DNA from: Caryophanales bacterium UBA4691
GTDB taxonomy: Bacteria; Bacillota_I; Bacilli_A; RFN20; CAG-826
Direction: 5' to 3'
Assembly: GCA_002404865.1 (NCBI GenBank)
Contig: DHKP01000028.1
Span: 1-64,000 of the forward strand
Length of the DNA stretch: 64,000 nucleotides
Below, one piece after another: positions 61,688 through 64,000 of the stretch (positions within the stretch are counted from its first letter, which is position 1; each line of letters starts with the position of its first letter). Under the pieces are notes generated by a model. It was not told the origin of the DNA and made no database searches. It worked only from the letters and a program-made list of their open reading frames with translations. The translations under genes and the position numbers were made by a program.

Positions 61688-64000
61688 GTCCGCCTTTGAC
61701 TTTCTCGATGTATCCGCGGATGAGAGAAGCATTCTCATACACGTCATAGCTATCGCCGTTCGGCACGATTAACGTTGGGGCTTTTGTGACACCAAATGCC
61801 AAGGTGGTTTCTTTATTGCTCATCGCATCGATGTTTTGGTAATGAATACCTTCTTTATCAAGGAGCATTTTCGCCATCTTGCAGTTTGGGCAAGTCGCAG
61901 AAGTGAATAACATTGGCTCAGTTACTTTTGGAAGAGCATGTTCATGCTTTTCAGCGCATGTGCAGTGGTCGCCTTCTTCACTATGGAAGATGCTTGTGGA
62001 TGGATCATAGGTCTTACGATCTTTGAATTCTTGGCTCTTCCCAGCATTCCAGTTTTTCACAGGACGGTAGTAACCAGTGATACGGCTATAGACTTCAGTC
62101 TCTTTCCCACATACTGGGCATTTCCAGACTTCCCCAGCGAGATACCCATGGTCTGGGCAGATGGAATAAGTCGGAGACATCGTGTAATAAGGGAGCTTGT
62201 AATTTTCCGCAATCTTACGAACGAGTTTCATGCAGCTTTCCCAATTTGGAAGGCGTTGACCCAAGAAAGCGTGGAAGACGGTTCCTGATGTATAGAGAGT
62301 TTGGAATCGATCTTCGATATCCAAAGCTTGGAAGATATCGCTCGTAAATCCGACAGGAAGGTGAGAGCTATTGGTGTAATAAGGGACTTCCCCAGCTTTT
62401 CCAGCTGTGATGATGTCTGGATAACGTTCACGGTCATGTTTCGCTAAGCGATAAGAGGTTGATTCGGCTGGTGTTGCCTCGAGGTTGAAGAGGTCGCCGT
62501 ATTTTTCTTGGTAATCGCTTAAGCGTGTTCTCATGTGGTTAAGAACTTCGACGGTGAAATCTTGCGCGTCTTTATGAGAGAGATCGTCTTTGAGCCAACG
62601 GGCATTGAGGCAAGCTTCGTTCATACCGACTAGACCAATCGTGGAGAAGTGGTTCTTGAATGTCCCTAAGTAATGTTTGGTATACGGGTATAATCCCGCT
62701 TCAAGTAAGGTTGTGACGGTCTTGCGTTTGATATCTAAGCTTCTCGCCGCAATATCCATCATATGGTCAAGACGAGCGTAGAAATCCGCTTTATCAGTGG
62801 CTAGATAAGCGATGCGTGGCATATTGATGGTAACAACACCGATAGAACCAGTCGATTCGCCACTTCCGAAGAAGCCGCCGGATTTTTTGCGGAGCTCACG
62901 TAAATCGAGACGTAAGCGGCAGCACATAGAGCGAACATCGCTTGGCTTCATATCACTATTGATATAGTTAGAGAAGTAAGGGGTGCCGTATTTAGCAGTC
63001 ATCGTGAAGAGGAGACGGTTATTTTCCGTATCGCTCCAGTCGAAATCTTTGGTGATGGAGTAAGTTGGGATTGGGTATTGGAAGCCGCGCCCATTCGCGT
63101 CGCCTTCGATCATGACTTCGATGAAGGCCTTGTTGATCATCGCCATTTCTTTCTTGCAATCGCCATAGGTGAAGTCCATTGGCTTTCCACCGACAAGCGC
63201 TGGAAGATTTGCCATATCATCAGGAACGGTCCAATCTAATGTGACGTTGGTGAATGGCGCTTGTGTGCCCCAACGAGACGGAGTGTTCACGCCATAAATA
63301 AAGCTTTGGATGCATTGCTTGACTTGTTTGTAATCAAGATTGTCCGCTTTGACGAAAGGGGCTAAGTAGGTATCAAAGCTTGAGAAAGCTTGAGCACCTG
63401 CCCATTCGTTTTGCATGATGCCCAAGAAGTTCACCATTTGATTGCAAAGCGTCATTAAGTGACGAGCTGGAGTGGAAGTGATTTTGCCAGTGACTCCACC
63501 TAAGCCTTGTTGAATGAGTTGCTTTAGTGACCACCCAGCGCAATAGCCAGTTAGCATGCTTAAATCGTGAATGTGAATATCGGCATTGCGGTGAGCATCC
63601 GCGATTTCTTTATCATAAACTTGGGAGAGCCAGTAGTTAGCGGTGACGGCGCCAGAATTAGAAAGGATTAAGCCGCCGACAGAATAGGTGACTGTGCTAT
63701 TTTCTTTAACGCGCCAGTCGTTAAGGCGAAGATAACTATCGACAACTGCGGCATAGTTAAGTTCGGTTTTCTTGATGTCGCGGAGTTGAGCGTGTTTATT
63801 GCGATAATCCATATAAGAACGAGCGACATCGACGTATTGAGCTTGGATCAATACGGTTTCAACGCTGTCTTGGATATCTTCTACCGCGATGATTTGATCT
63901 TTGACCTTTTTCGCAAAATCGGCGGTAACACGAAGTGCTAAAAGTTCAAGAATGTTTGGGGTGATGGTAACGTGCTCTTGATCGAAAGCACGGCCCATAG
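61677..64000 (-). CDS. nrdD: Anaerobic ribonucleoside-triphosphate reductase with C-terminal glutaredoxin-like domain (5' end outside window)
   Basis: The frame is open to the window edge. The visible start is the end of an ATP-cone, then the NrdD barrel (SGAVTANYWLSQ, IHIHDLSMLTGYCAGWS, NMPRIAYLA) and the Cys4 zinc and glycyl-radical end: CPVCGKET, RITGYYRPV. About 70 further residues (MLFTSATCPNCKMAKMLLDKEGIHYQNI...APTLIVPNG) form a glutaredoxin-like domain with a CPNC redox pair. Makes dNTPs without oxygen. The fused domain points to a thiol reductant instead of formate. Confidence 0.92.
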   Translation of the reverse strand, partial: MGRAFDQEHVTITPNILELLALRVTADFAKKVKDQIIAVEDIQDSVETVLIQAQYVDVARSYMDYRNKHAQLRDIKKTELNYAAVVDSYLRLNDWRVKENSTVTYSVGGLILSNSGAVTANYWLSQVYDKEIADAHRNADIHIHDLSMLTGYCAGWSLKQLIQQGLGGVTGKITSTPARHLMTLCNQMVNFLGIMQNEWAGAQAFSSFDTYLAPFVKADNLDYKQVKQCIQSFIYGVNTPSRWGTQAPFTNVTLDWTVPDDMANLPALVGGKPMDFTYGDCKKEMAMINKAFIEVMIEGDANGRGFQYPIPTYSITKDFDWSDTENNRLLFTMTAKYGTPYFSNYINSDMKPSDVRSMCCRLRLDLRELRKKSGGFFGSGESTGSIGVVTINMPRIAYLATDKADFYARLDHMMDIAARSLDIKRKTVTTLLEAGLYPYTKHYLGTFKNHFSTIGLVGMNEACLNARWLKDDLSHKDAQDFTVEVLNHMRTRLSDYQEKYGDLFNLEATPAESTSYRLAKHDRERYPDIITAGKAGEVPYYTNSSHLPVGFTSDIFQALDIEDRFQTLYTSGTVFHAFLGQRLPNWESCMKLVRKIAENYKLPYYTMSPTYSICPDHGYLAGEVWKCPVCGKETEVYSRITGYYRPVKNWNAGKSQEFKDRKTYDPSTSIFHSEEGDHCTCAEKHEHALPKVTEPMLFTSATCPNCKMAKMLLDKEGIHYQNIDAMSNKETTLAFGVTKAPTLIVPNGDSYDVYENASLIRGYIEKVKGGHVA

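Overview
The window looks like a chromosomal segment of a low-GC, anaerobic, host-associated member of the Bacilli/Mollicutes-like Firmicutes (inference). Supporting signs are GatCAB beside AsnRS, an oxygen-independent NrdD/NrdG ribonucleotide reductase, NfnAB transhydrogenase, CsoR/CopA, a TPP riboswitch with a ThiT-type transporter, and CcpA-type control of a glycosidase. TGA is used as a stop and tryptophan is TGG, so this is not a code-4 mollicute. No rRNA, CRISPR array or complete insertion sequence was seen.

Layout. Positions 1-8600 are an accessory zone: the 3' end of a polymorphic toxin with its immunity gene, several decayed or truncated DUF4143-type AAA ATPases beside one intact copy, a DUF3990 (ADP-ribosyltransferase-clan) gene paired with an HTH protein, and remnants of a GH2 glycosidase and an ArsR-type regulator. 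Positions 8600-16800 are core: eno, ung, riboswitch-thiT, a DUF402 gene and the tsaE-tsaB-rimI-tsaD operon. Positions 16800-19400 hold a Fic gene between two copies of a small membrane-protein gene, followed by a strong candidate type I toxin-antitoxin locus. asnS and a three-gene membrane-protein operon follow (19.4-23.6 kb).

A second accessory zone (23.7-28.3 kb) contains a broken AlbA/Schlafen-type gene, an XRE/ImmA pair, DUF4417, and a DUF6883-like toxin with two DUF4926-like immunity genes. Positions 28.3-39.6 kb are core: pcrA-ligA, tRNA-Arg, an alcohol dehydrogenase, gatCAB, a DUF1836 gene and galE. They are interrupted by a possible hydrophobic micropeptide at 34.3 kb. Then come a decayed AbiEii-type module (39.7-40.9 kb), a hydrolase, TetR and small metabolic genes. 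A nadK-nfnA-nfnB cluster makes and charges NADP(H). A GH3 glycosidase and a giant surface protein follow, under a promoter with a perfect cre site and a G10 tract. The window ends with csoR-copA (copA carries an in-frame CopZ-like tail), a tyrosine phosphatase, fba, and the nrdG / nrdD-trxB set.

Two themes cut across the window. Several genes have a -10 box only 6-7 bases before the start codon and no Shine-Dalgarno, which suggests leaderless transcripts. Many accessory genes are frameshifted, often at homopolymers, so read accuracy should be checked before calling each a true pseudogene.
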